Assembly (NCBI GenBank): GCA_947381435.1
Contig: CANCVE010000034.1
Coordinates: 1 to 38,446 of the forward strand
DNA from: Chitinophagaceae bacterium
Lineage (GTDB): Bacteria; Bacteroidota; Bacteroidia; Chitinophagales; Chitinophagaceae
Direction: 5' to 3'
Length of the DNA stretch: 38,446 nucleotides
In this document: positions 15,744 through 25,064 of the stretch, piece after piece
Layout: each line of letters opens with the position of its first letter
How positions within the stretch are numbered: position 1 is the stretch's first letter
Translations under genes and position numbers: made by a program
The notes under the pieces: model-generated
Database searches by the model: none
Told to the model about the DNA's origin: nothing
The model's input: the letters and a program-made list of their open reading frames with translations, nothing else

Positions 15744-18140
15744 ATGAGTAAATTTAAAAAAATACTTCCTTTTCTATCGCTTCTATGTTTTGGTTCTAAA
15801 GCTCAAAACATAATGAATAATCCATTGTCCAATCATGGTAATAAGTTTGAAGAACTAGGAACTATACTTCCTTCTCCCAATGAATATCGTACAGCTAGTG
15901 GTGCCCCTGGTCCTAAATATTGGCAACAACGTGCAGATTACGATATTACGTGTAACCTTGATGAGAAAAAACTATTATTAACAGGTAGTGAATTGGTGAC
16001 TTACTATAATAACTCTCCGGATGTACTTACCTATTTATGGCTTCAACTTGATGAGAACGAGCATAATTCATTAAAAAATGCCAACTATCAGGATGGTAAT
16101 ACATTAGCAAAGGCTTTTCCCCTTGCTTCGATGAATTATTTATCAGAAAATGAAAAAACGGAAAATGGTTATGGTGATATTATAACCAAACTTACTGATA
16201 AGGCAGGCAATACAATACCATTTGTAATCAACAGAACAATGATGCGTATAGATTTGCCTAAGGCCCTAAAGCCCGGGGAGAAGTTTGTTTTTAAGCTTGA
16301 TTGGTTTTATAATATAGCCGACAGAATAGCTAAAGGAGGTCGTGGTGGTTATGAGTATTTTCCGGAAGACAAGAACTATATTTTCACCATGTCTCAATGG
16401 TATCCAAGGCTTTGTGTTTACAGTGACTTTCAGGGATGGCAAAACCATCAATTTACAAGTAGAGGGGAGTTCGCTCTAACTTTTGGTAATTTTAAAGTAC
16501 AAATGACCGTTCCGGCAGATCATGTAGTAATGGCTACCGGCGAAGTACAAAACTATCCGCAAGTATTAACCCCAGCACAATTAGACAGATGGAAGACTGC
16601 ACAATCTGCTAAAGAACCAATAGAAATAGTAACACTCGATGAAGCTAAACAAAGAGAAAAAAATCCAGTAAATAATACAAAGACTTGGATATTTAAGGCT
16701 GATAATGTAAGAGACTTCGCATGGGGTAGCTCTCGTAAGTTTGTTTGGGATGCTATGCCTACTTATGTGGAAGGGAAAAAGATTATGTGCATGAGTGCGT
16801 ATGCTAAGGAAGCCTACAATTTGTGGAAAAGGTATTCTACCAAGGTTGTGGCTCATACCGTTCGTTCTTATTCTAAGTTCACCATTCCATATCCTTATCC
16901 GGTAGCACAAAGTATTGAAGCAAGTAATGGTATGGAGTATCCTATGATTTGTTTTAATTATGGCCGTACCGAAAAAGATGGCACTTATACTGAAACTGCG
17001 AAAAATGGTATGATTGGCGTTATTACACACGAAGTAGGTCACAATTTCTTCCCTATGATTATTAATAGTGATGAGCGCCAATGGAGTTGGATGGATGAAG
17101 GATTAAATACGTTTTGTCAGTTTTTAACTGAACAACTTTGGGATAATAAGTTTCCATCAAGAAGAGGACCTGCTTACCTTATTACTGATTATATGAAGAT
17201 GCCTAAGAATCAGTTAGAACCCATTATGACCAATAGTGAAAACATTGCAAACTTTGGTGGTAATGCCTATGCTAAACCAGCAACTGCATTAAACATTTTG
17301 AGAGAAACTGTGATGGGTAGAGAACTATTCGACTTTGCCTTTAAGGAATATGCCAAACGTTGGGCTTTTAAACATCCTACTCCTGCCGATTTGTTTAGAA
17401 CGATGGAAGATGCAAGTGCAGAGTCCCTTGCTTGGTATTGGCGTGGATGGTTTTATGGTATTGAACCTTGTGATATCTCTATCGATTCTGTGAAGTATGG
17501 AGTTTATGCACCAAATGAAAAATATGATCCTGAAAATGCTTTAAAGGGTGGAAAAAAAATTAAACCTGCTATACCAATCGTTCCAACTTATGATGATGTT
17601 TCTAGAGTAAGAAATAGAGAAAGTAAAGGTATTATTTTTGAAGTTGATGCGGATACTTCATTACGAGACTTTTATTGGAAATATGATAGAGGCATTGAAC
17701 CTTTTGATAGTACCATTGATGCAAGATTGCAAGGCAATGATCCTGTTCCTTTTGTTACTTTAGAAGGTGCGGATAAAGAAAAGTTTGCAGAAGCGAGATT
17801 ATATGAAGTTTCATTTAGTAATAAAGGCGGATTGGTAATGCCAGTAATTGTTCAATTTAATTTTGAAGATGGCACTAATCAGATAGAAAGAATTCCTGCA
17901 CAAGTATGGCGTCATAATGAAAATAGTTTTTCTAAGATATTTCTAACTAAAATGAAAGTGAATTCAATACAATTAGATCCCTTTAAGGAAACTGCCGATA
18001 TTGATGAAAGTAATAACACTTGGGGTAAACTACCCGAAGAGCCAAGTAAGTTTTCTATTTACAAAGCAAATGCAGCAAACCCTCGTAATGGTGCTGCAAT
18101 TTCAAAGAATCCGATGCAGATTGCCGCCGATAAAAAGTAG
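15744..18140 (+). CDS. Secreted M1-family metallopeptidase (aminopeptidase N-like)
   Basis: A 798-residue zinc peptidase with a signal peptide (MSKFKKILPFLSLLCFGSKA). The zinc site is HEVGH at residues 429-433, with the third ligand Glu452 in WMDEG, exactly the M1 HExxH-x18-E spacing. The exopeptidase motif is NGMEYPMI. The N-terminal beta domain (YDITCNLDEKKLLLTGSE) and the helical C-terminal part are complete. It probably cleaves N-terminal residues from peptides in the periplasm or outside. The frame is open back to 15660, but the ATG at 15744 gives the signal peptide. No sorting domain is seen, so export is probably by Sec. A strong terminator follows. Confidence 0.92.
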   Translation: MSKFKKILPFLSLLCFGSKAQNIMNNPLSNHGNKFEELGTILPSPNEYRTASGAPGPKYWQQRADYDITCNLDEKKLLLTGSELVTYYNNSPDVLTYLWLQLDENEHNSLKNANYQDGNTLAKAFPLASMNYLSENEKTENGYGDIITKLTDKAGNTIPFVINRTMMRIDLPKALKPGEKFVFKLDWFYNIADRIAKGGRGGYEYFPEDKNYIFTMSQWYPRLCVYSDFQGWQNHQFTSRGEFALTFGNFKVQMTVPADHVVMATGEVQNYPQVLTPAQLDRWKTAQSAKEPIEIVTLDEAKQREKNPVNNTKTWIFKADNVRDFAWGSSRKFVWDAMPTYVEGKKIMCMSAYAKEAYNLWKRYSTKVVAHTVRSYSKFTIPYPYPVAQSIEASNGMEYPMICFNYGRTEKDGTYTETAKNGMIGVITHEVGHNFFPMIINSDERQWSWMDEGLNTFCQFLTEQLWDNKFPSRRGPAYLITDYMKMPKNQLEPIMTNSENIANFGGNAYAKPATALNILRETVMGRELFDFAFKEYAKRWAFKHPTPADLFRTMEDASAESLAWYWRGWFYGIEPCDISIDSVKYGVYAPNEKYDPENALKGGKKIKPAIPIVPTYDDVSRVRNRESKGIIFEVDADTSLRDFYWKYDRGIEPFDSTIDARLQGNDPVPFVTLEGADKEKFAEARLYEVSFSNKGGLVMPVIVQFNFEDGTNQIERIPAQVWRHNENSFSKIFLTKMKVNSIQLDPFKETADIDESNNTWGKLPEEPSKFSIYKANAANPRNGAAISKNPMQIAADKK

Positions 18141-18185
18141 TTGATATTTAATTAAGTATTTTTAGCTCAATATTTATTCTCTGAT

Positions 18186-18240
18186 AAAAAAGGAATACAA
18201 AGGCATCCTGTTTCACTCGATGTTTTTGTATTCCTTTTTT
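18186..18240 (+). terminator. Strong intrinsic terminator after the M1 peptidase gene
   Basis: A perfect 16-bp stem (18186-18201 with 18225-18240), a 23-nt loop with a small inner CATC/GATG stem, and a terminal run of six T within the stem. In the 368-bp gap to the next gene I see nothing else clear; 18245-18500 is AT-rich with no consensus promoter. Confidence 0.8.
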
Positions 18241-18508
18241 ATAATCTATACCCGCACTATTCTATTGATTACTTCGTATTTTTTGTTATTCTTAGTTGCT
18301 AAATCCCACATTTACTGCCTTTCTTCCGTTAACGTTTCCGCAGATTTTACTTTTATTTGTTATTAATCATTATATATTCGGTGAGGTATTAAAGGATACT
18401 AAATCAATGATTGCATACTCATATAATATTTTATTGACGAGTAGCTTTTAAAGTTGTTGAGTATTCTAAATATTTCTTTTTCAATACTTAATTTAAAATA
18501 ATTACGCT

Positions 18509-20668
18509 ATGCTTGTAAGGTACATTCTTACTTTTGTGATATTAATTACATTACCTTGTTTATTATTTGCTACTAACTACACTGTTAGTACTAAAACAAA
18601 TCTTGTTTCTAAAATGACGGCTGCCAAACCCGGAGATACCATTACGGTCTCTAATGGAAACTACAATTGGGGTGCAATAACTTTTAGTAATTCCAATGGA
18701 ACCTCCACATCAAAATGGATTGTTCTAAGAGCCGAAACTCTAAGTGGAGTAGTATTTACCGGTAACACATTTTTACAATTTGGCGGCTATCATATTATGG
18801 TAACTGGATTTAAGTTTGCCAATGGCAATAGCGGTTCCGATGATGTTATTCAGTTTAGGGGAGGTAGTGGTGGCATTTCTCCGTATGCGTACTATTGTCG
18901 TTTAAATAATATTACAATAGATAATTATAATAGCGACACCACTGGCTACTATTTATCCCCGCCTGCAGCTACTAATACTTTAAACAGATGGGTAACTTTT
19001 TATGGTAGGCACAACAGAATGGATCATTGCACATTTATAAATAAGTTTAATGGTGGCCCTACTATAGCAGTTATCTATGATAGTGCTAATTATCCAATTG
19101 GTGGATATAGTACTTTCCATTTAATAGATTCTAACTATTTTAAAGGGCGTGGTTGGCAAGGTGGTAATCAAGGCGAAACAATCCGTGTGGGACTAGGGAG
19201 TATGTCGAACAATGATGGATATAATATAGTAGAACACAATCTTTTTCAATATGGTAATTCAACAGATCCTGAAATAATTTCAAATAAATCAAACCTAAAC
19301 ACCTACAGATACAATACTTTCAGAGACCTAGATGGGGGTATTACTATGAGACAAGGACGATATAATACAGTAAATGGTAATTTTATTATTAAAACAACTA
19401 CTTCTAAAGTTAGAACGGCTCAATATGGCATTAGGCTAATTGATAAAGGGCAAAAAGTTTACAACAATTACATAGAAGGTCTTGATGGAAATTATAATAG
19501 TTTAACCACTTCCGATTGTCCTATTAGCATTTATAGTGGGCAAGCTCCAGCCGTAGGATATACTGTTCCTATTCCGGGTTATTATTCGGCAGATAGTTGC
19601 ATAATTGCCTTTAATACCATCGTTAATTGTTATGGTGGTGCCGGTATGGCAATTGGGTATAATCACCCAAATAAAGGTGTTTCAGCTCCTTTTAAACCAC
19701 AAGGAATCATCATTGCAAATAATATCATCAGTATGGCTAAAGGTCAAGCAATTGATGTAGATACCTCAAGTGAGGTAACGCCAATAACTGTTACTGTAGC
19801 TGGAATAACTATTTCAGACAGTTTACCAGTTACCTATTTTGCAGAAGGTAATATGTATTCAGCACCAAGTAAGCTAGGGATTACAAATACTACAGGTTTT
19901 AATAGCCAAAAACTAACATTTGGTACAAGAGCAAATGGCATTTTGCCTCCTCCATCATTGGTTTCTGGAGCAGCAATAAACAGTATTAACTACAATTCTT
20001 TAGTAGGAAATATTGATGCATGGGGAAAAACTCGTTCTGCTCCTTATTCTGTTGGCTCTATTGAGGTTAATGGAACAGGTAATATTGTTGTTTATCCGCT
20101 CGATTCTACGATGGTCGGTGCAGGAACGCCATTGATTCCTTTGCCAGTTTCTTTGTCCTCTTTTACTGGCACAATAACAAATGGTATTGCTTCATTAAAT
20201 TGGAAAGTAGAAAATGAAGTGAGTATGAAAGAATATCAGCTAGAATATAGCAGTAATGGGTTCAGTTTTACTGCAGTTTCAACGGTAATTGCAAAAAATA
20301 AAGCCATTTATTCATTTCAAAATAAAGACATTTCATCTGCTAAAAACTATTACCGACTTAAGTTGATTAATAAGGATGGCAGCTATGTTTATTCGGGCAT
20401 TATCTTGTTGTCAGCGCCTGAAGTTTCGGCTAATATTAGCCTGTATCCCAATCCTGCCATTGGTTTTGTTACACTCAGCGCAAGTAATATCAATCCAAAT
20501 TCTCATATAGAGCTTACTGACTTTAGAGGGAGATGTATTTTAAAACAAGAAATTGTTTCTGGCATTACAAGAGTAAATATTCAGGGTGTTGCTGTAGGAA
20601 TGTGCAATCTTGCTTTGTACGAAGGCAATAAAAGAATAATGGGAATGCCTTTTTTGCTTGGTAAATAG
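18509..20668 (+). CDS. Secreted polysaccharide lyase family 6-like protein with T9SS sorting domain
   Basis: A 719-residue protein with a signal peptide (cleavage near LLFA/TNY), a right-handed parallel beta-helix (about residues 25-520) and a T9SS type A domain (about 645-719, ISLYPNPAIGFVTLS). The helix carries PL6 (chondroitinase B/alginate lyase) landmarks: GFKFANG, NRMDHCTF, Glu255 and Lys260 in EIISNKS, and NTFRDLDGGITMRQG with Arg281. PL6 enzymes cleave uronic acid polysaccharides by beta-elimination using the Lys/Arg pair. The common RHG triplet is RQG here, so activity should be tested. No SusC/D or other carbohydrate genes are adjacent, so it is an orphan secreted lyase. Confidence 0.85.
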   Translation: MLVRYILTFVILITLPCLLFATNYTVSTKTNLVSKMTAAKPGDTITVSNGNYNWGAITFSNSNGTSTSKWIVLRAETLSGVVFTGNTFLQFGGYHIMVTGFKFANGNSGSDDVIQFRGGSGGISPYAYYCRLNNITIDNYNSDTTGYYLSPPAATNTLNRWVTFYGRHNRMDHCTFINKFNGGPTIAVIYDSANYPIGGYSTFHLIDSNYFKGRGWQGGNQGETIRVGLGSMSNNDGYNIVEHNLFQYGNSTDPEIISNKSNLNTYRYNTFRDLDGGITMRQGRYNTVNGNFIIKTTTSKVRTAQYGIRLIDKGQKVYNNYIEGLDGNYNSLTTSDCPISIYSGQAPAVGYTVPIPGYYSADSCIIAFNTIVNCYGGAGMAIGYNHPNKGVSAPFKPQGIIIANNIISMAKGQAIDVDTSSEVTPITVTVAGITISDSLPVTYFAEGNMYSAPSKLGITNTTGFNSQKLTFGTRANGILPPPSLVSGAAINSINYNSLVGNIDAWGKTRSAPYSVGSIEVNGTGNIVVYPLDSTMVGAGTPLIPLPVSLSSFTGTITNGIASLNWKVENEVSMKEYQLEYSSNGFSFTAVSTVIAKNKAIYSFQNKDISSAKNYYRLKLINKDGSYVYSGIILLSAPEVSANISLYPNPAIGFVTLSASNINPNSHIELTDFRGRCILKQEIVSGITRVNIQGVAVGMCNLALYEGNKRIMGMPFLLGK

Positions 20669-20741
20669 TAGGTAAATAACCTCAGCCTAACTTACTACAG
20701 TTTCAAATTGTTTCTTTTTAGAGCTATTTTTAGTCCACAAT

Positions 20742-21035
20742 ATCATTTTATCGCGCGGTAATTTCATTTTATCACGCGGTAATTCCATTTTATCACGCGG
20801 TAATTTCATTTTATCACGCGATAATTTCATTTTATCGCGCCACAAATTCATTTTATTGCGCCACAAATTCATTTTATCGCGCCACAAATTCATTTTATCA
20901 CGCGATAATTTCATTTTGTCACGCCACAATTTCATTTTATCACGCCACAATTTCATTTTATTACGCGGTAAATTTATTTTATCGCGCGATAATTTCATTA
21001 TATTACGCGGTAAATTCATTTTATTACGATATAAT
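20742..21035. repeat. Tandem array of fourteen 21-bp units (array 3)
   Basis: Fourteen contiguous units of exactly 21 bp, typified by TTCATTTTATCACGCGGTAA plus T. The core is a GC-centred dyad; in units 4, 8 and 12 it is close to or equal to TTATCGCGCGATAA, a perfect palindrome. Other units vary in the arms (TTGTCACGCCACAA keeps the symmetry by changing both sides). The minus strand has a 110-codon open frame of MKLSRDK-like heptads, which I take as an artefact. The array lies 74 bp after the lyase gene. Confidence 0.95.
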
Positions 21036-21108
21036 TCGAGAGTATAAAGTAGTTTGTGTAAGTAGGTATTTGGTTCGAAAATGCTTAGCCATGGGGTATT
21101 TCAATTGC

Positions 21109-21238
21109 CCCGACCTTTAGGTCGGGTTAATAAATCAGATGATTATTGCCTTTAGTCAAATATTTAAAATAAACAATAATGTTGTAGTGTGGCTAAGCCA
21201 CGTTATAAAATCAAAACTTTTCCCTTGGCTAAAGCCAA
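21109..21238. repeat. Cluster of three REP-like hairpins
   Basis: Three short perfect hairpins: CCCGACC-TTTA-GGTCGGG (21109-21126), GTGGCT-A-AGCCAC (21189-21201) and TTGGCT-AA-AGCCAA (21225-21238). The loop regions share a CTAAG/CTTTAG theme. The layout resembles bacterial REP elements, but no REP-associated transposase is in the window. The sequence from 21240 to 21310 shows nothing else. Confidence 0.6.
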
Positions 21239-21309
21239 ATGGCTATTGATTTGCGAACTAAATACTAAATCCTATGCTTTTAATTTAAGAGGGATACTTT
21301 TACTTAACG

Positions 21310-21878
21310 CTATGAGAACGTATCATCAGAATCAATAGAAAAGCTATCAAATATGCCTACAGGAATCATGTCTTCATCTCTTCAAACAAACTTTTCATCT
21401 TTCAAATCAATAACTGATACTTGAAAATATTCAGGACAAACAATACAATTTTTCTTAACCCCATTTTCTTCGTACAAATAAAACATCTCCTTCATCTCCT
21501 TCTTTGTATTGCCGGGGCTAAGTATTTCAATAATCCAATCTGGAGAACCTATAAAGCCCTTGCCATCTAGCTTGTCTAAATTGCAGATAACAGAAATATC
21601 AGGTTGTACTACTTACGTGATAAGCTTTGCATTAATCATCTTCTTAAGCTTGTTTAAAAGCCTAACATCGAAAGGGGCGTGATAAGCTCAGCATGATCTA
21701 TTGGCCAAATAATTATTTATCTGTGAAAATTTCATCCACTAAATTCTTTGATGTACACGTAATGAAGCAGGACTCATTCTGCTAATACACAGCTTTACGC
21801 ATTATTAAATTTCCAAGTAAGGTAATCGGCATAAGTATATTGACGAAAAAAAAATATTTCATTGATATCTGTAATCAA
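21310..21878 (-). pseudogene. Decayed Uma2-family (DUF820) nuclease-like gene
   Basis: Minus-strand translation shows a recognisable Uma2 protein with disruptions: RQYTYADYLTWKF near 21845-21810, a frameshift before ISRMSPA (ATG at 21777), then APFDVRLLNKLKK, VQPDISVICNLDKLDGKGF, SPDWIIEILSPGNTKKEM, and a tail ending at a TAG (21312-21310). In the main frame from 21777 there are four internal stops, each at a place where relatives continue. Uma2 proteins have a PD-(D/E)xK-like fold and usually occur as multi-copy families. This copy is dead, which fits its repeat-rich surroundings. Confidence 0.85.
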
Positions 21879-21953
21879 TAGACCTCTTCTACAATTGGAT
21901 AAAGTACTAAACATTATCCTTTTTCCGTTAAAGGAAATAAAAATGTAACCGAA

Positions 21954-23591
21954 CTACTTTCTCACTACTACCTTAAACGATTTTTTATACCCAGTTTTGT
22001 CAATTGCGGTAACTACATAATCACCTGCATAAAGTGTGCTTGTTTCTATGATAGATAATGTACTTCCTTGCGGGATAGATTTGGTAATCAATTTATTTCC
22101 TTTCATGTTTGTAACAACCAGTTGTATGTCATTTCTCACCATATCATTTGCCTGAACCACAAAGTAGTCAGCACTAGGGTTAGGAAATACCTTTATATCA
22201 AATGCTTCCTTCTGGTAATTTATGGTTATAATATTCGAATATTTATAGTTCCCTTTCCAGTCATATTGTTTCAAACGGTAATAATTAGTCCCTGCAAGTG
22301 GTGACGCATCAGAATAACTATAATTTGATAGGGTAGTAGTGGTCCCTTTTCCATTTACACTTCCTATCGATTGATAACTTTTACCATCAGTACTTCTTTC
22401 AATGGTAAAGCTTTTGTTCAATGATTCACTAGAGGTAGCCCACTTTAAAACGGTAGCATTGTTCACAATATTCCCTTCAAATGATACTAGGTTTACAGGC
22501 AATGGATTGCCTGTATATTCCGTTACTGTTTCTGTTATTGAAGTTACTTGCGCCTTAGCATAAACCCCATAAAAAGTAGGACCAACCACATAAGGATAAG
22601 CTGAGTTCCAGTTGGCATCTACTGTTGCAAAGTAGCAATAAGTGCCAGCAGGATATTCGGGCGTTACGCAAAATCGTCCATTGTGTTCGTCCAAATAATC
22701 AGGTGTGGCTGTAGAAGTTGTATTATATTGATAATCCTCTCTAAAATATCCTAAAAAGTAAGTACTGCTAACATCTGGACCAGCCGTAACAGTAGTACCA
22801 CTAGCGTTAGTATTACGTTTAGTAATATTCCGCAAAGCATAACTCGATTTCATTCTGGTAATACTTCCTGTGCCATCTACATTCTTGTAGGCATAGGCTC
22901 CATAAATAGGGAACCCATCATAAGTAAAGCCCAATAATGGAGAGTGTTTATTACTATCAATAGTATATAAACCATCGGAGGCATATAGGTTACAAACGGT
23001 ATTAATTACCTTAATATCCAACTTGAACGAACTGGGGTTTTGGTGATGATGATAATTTGTTCCTGCAGGATGTCCTTTTGCGCAATCGAAGCCTACTAGT
23101 TCACCTACAATTGCATCTCTATTCCAAACGCCATCACCCTTCACCGTACTCATCGGGCCGCCTGCTAGCACATTGCTAGCATTATTCCAAGAGTAGCCAT
23201 CTCGATAATCAAATAAAGCAACCCCATTTATAAATACACCTATATTTCCTCCAGTAGTACTTGTATGGCTACCTGTTTGAACTTTTGGGTTAAGTGGTAT
23301 TTTAAAAGTAGTATTCTGACTCCCAGCATTATTAGGGTTTTTATCAAAGTAAGGCCCTGTGGGATAGGAGGGAAGTCCATTAGTTCTAATATAAGCATAG
23401 TTGCCGGAGTAATAAACAGTCTTCACATTCGCCGAGTCGCTATCTTGTGTTACCGTACTATTTCCCTTTACCCAATGGCTCGATTTGATGCCTGTTGTAT
23501 TTCTAAGCCATGCTGTAATTGCAGGATTAGTTTGCGCTTTACACAATCCAGTGCAAGCAATTGCTGCTAATAACGTTAATGTCTTTTTCAT
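21954..23591 (-). CDS. Secreted YHYH domain protein with T9SS sorting domain
   Basis: A 545-residue protein with a signal peptide (MKKTLTLLAAIACTGLCKAQ), a YHYH domain (about 95-345) and a T9SS type A domain (about 465-545, IKVFPNPSADYFVVQ). The signature GTNYHHHQNP gives YHHH at residues 180-183. GVFINGVALFDYRDG, GFTYDGFPIYGAY and a late block with GRFCVTPEYPAGTYCYF are further family features. The His cluster suggests metal binding; no reaction is established. YHYH genes often neighbour MbnH/MbnP-like genes, and here that pair lies 450 bp upstream on the same strand. The nine bases ACAACCACA lie just before its start. Confidence 0.88.
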   Translation of the reverse strand: MKKTLTLLAAIACTGLCKAQTNPAITAWLRNTTGIKSSHWVKGNSTVTQDSDSANVKTVYYSGNYAYIRTNGLPSYPTGPYFDKNPNNAGSQNTTFKIPLNPKVQTGSHTSTTGGNIGVFINGVALFDYRDGYSWNNASNVLAGGPMSTVKGDGVWNRDAIVGELVGFDCAKGHPAGTNYHHHQNPSSFKLDIKVINTVCNLYASDGLYTIDSNKHSPLLGFTYDGFPIYGAYAYKNVDGTGSITRMKSSYALRNITKRNTNASGTTVTAGPDVSSTYFLGYFREDYQYNTTSTATPDYLDEHNGRFCVTPEYPAGTYCYFATVDANWNSAYPYVVGPTFYGVYAKAQVTSITETVTEYTGNPLPVNLVSFEGNIVNNATVLKWATSSESLNKSFTIERSTDGKSYQSIGSVNGKGTTTTLSNYSYSDASPLAGTNYYRLKQYDWKGNYKYSNIITINYQKEAFDIKVFPNPSADYFVVQANDMVRNDIQLVVTNMKGNKLITKSIPQGSTLSIIETSTLYAGDYVVTAIDKTGYKKSFKVVVRK

Positions 23592-24041
23592 GTGTGGTTG
23601 TTTTTGAGTGTTGTATTCTTTGTTAGACGATAGTATATTTCATTTCCTTTGCCAAATAAATAAATTATTTAAAGCCCCCACCACCACTTCCTTTTTCTAC
23701 GCTATTAATTGTCTTCAAAGAACATAAGTATTCAAAAGTGATTGTATTCTCTGTGTTTTCTACTCTTTAAAATTCAAAACATAAAACTCAAATTAATATC
23801 TCAACCCTATCTCCCTATGCCCTTACTATATAACATTTTTAAAAATTGTTGGTCAATGTTTTTAAAAAACATTTTCTATGTTCCCTTATTCTTAGCCCAA
23901 TTACTTGTAAAATCTATGTGATCTATGTTCCTAAGATGCCTATGTGTTGAAACCCCTTACTTCTCCATAAGTTATATAACTTGAAAACATTAACCTCTAA
24001 GCTTATACCCCGTGTTTAAATTTCTTTTCCTCTTTAAGTCA
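23592..24041. other. Intergenic 450 bp between the YHYH and MbnH-like genes
   Basis: AT-rich spacer. It contains loosely iterated words (CTATGTT, CTATGTG at 23874-23958) of about 10-11 nt spacing, but no open frame, clear promoter or stable hairpin with a T tract that I can support. Confidence 0.5.
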
Positions 24042-25061
24042 TCAATGCAAAATATCTCTAGGATACGAATAGCGTTTATCAAAGATGAAAGCCGTATCTG
24101 AAAGTGTATACAGAAATGCAATGAGATCTACCTTTTCATTACTAGTTAAATTTATGGTTTTCAATAGCAGTTTCGATAAATTCTTATACCTCACTACCCC
24201 ATTCGTATAGTGGTCAAGTACTTGTTTTAGTTTAGCAAACCGTCCGTCATGCATATAAGGGTAACTATATTGTATGTTGCGTAATTTAGGAACCCTAAAC
24301 TGTAGGTAATTAGCCGAATCTTGTGTAACCATCATTCTACCTATATCTTTTAGCGATGTATCTACTTGCAAACCATTATTTTCAAACTGATCATTAGTAA
24401 AAAAAGGCTCTTTATGACACGATGAACAGTTTTTCTTAAATAATTGATAACCATTTTTTTCTTGTGTTGTAAATGAAGCTTTCTTTTGCTGTACACTATC
24501 GTATTTCGAATGGCAACTTACCAATGTTAGCATAAACTGAGAGATGCTTTTTAATAGTCTTTCTCCAGTAATAATGCTATCTCCAAAGGCTTTATAAAAT
24601 AATTGGGGGTAAATCGGGCTTTGTTGCAATTTCTCCACCACATGCCCAATCGTTTCATTCATTTCTACGGTATTACTTATTGGGGCAAGAGCTTGCATAT
24701 CCAGATGATTCACTGCTCCATCCCACATAAATGAACTATTCCAAGCCAGATTCATCAGTGCCGGCGAATTCCGCTTGCCTATCTGATTATCTATACCATG
24801 ACTCAAGGGATGATCTATATGTGTAAAAGCAGAGAATTGCGAATGGCAACTAGAGCAGGAAATAGTATTGTCTTTGGATAATATTGGGTCATAGAATAAA
24901 ACCCTGCCTAGTAAAATCTTTTCGCTTGTAAGTGGGTTTCTATTAAAATCATATACAGGTTTTGGCCAATTATTGGGAACAATTAGTTCATAGCTGCCTA
25001 TCTTCTTATAAGCACTGACTACTAAGCCAATTATGATTAATAAAACAACCGTTTTCTTCAT
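24042..25061 (-). CDS. Di-haem cytochrome c peroxidase family protein (MbnH/MauG-like)
   Basis: A 339-residue exported protein with an N-terminal hydrophobic anchor or signal (VVLLIIIGLVVSA). It has two c-type haem sites: CSSCH at 69-73 and CSSCH at 212-216, each in its own cytochrome domain. GRVLFYDPILS, RNSPALMNLAW and YPYMHDGRF are typical of the bacterial CcpA/MauG superfamily. It starts 3 bp after the MbnP-like gene stop, which points to the MbnH subgroup. Characterised MbnH oxidises a Trp of its partner MbnP to kynurenine to build a copper site. That function is inferred from context; a plain peroxidase remains possible. Confidence 0.87.
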   Translation of the reverse strand: MKKTVVLLIIIGLVVSAYKKIGSYELIVPNNWPKPVYDFNRNPLTSEKILLGRVLFYDPILSKDNTISCSSCHSQFSAFTHIDHPLSHGIDNQIGKRNSPALMNLAWNSSFMWDGAVNHLDMQALAPISNTVEMNETIGHVVEKLQQSPIYPQLFYKAFGDSIITGERLLKSISQFMLTLVSCHSKYDSVQQKKASFTTQEKNGYQLFKKNCSSCHKEPFFTNDQFENNGLQVDTSLKDIGRMMVTQDSANYLQFRVPKLRNIQYSYPYMHDGRFAKLKQVLDHYTNGVVRYKNLSKLLLKTINLTSNEKVDLIAFLYTLSDTAFIFDKRYSYPRDILH

Positions 25062-25064
25062 TAA

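Noticed and set aside
20687-21047. 110-codon minus-strand frame of MKLSRDK-like heptads and a plus-strand counterpart in array 3
   Set aside because: Same artefact of the 21-bp period. Composition and variation follow the DNA dyad, not codons.
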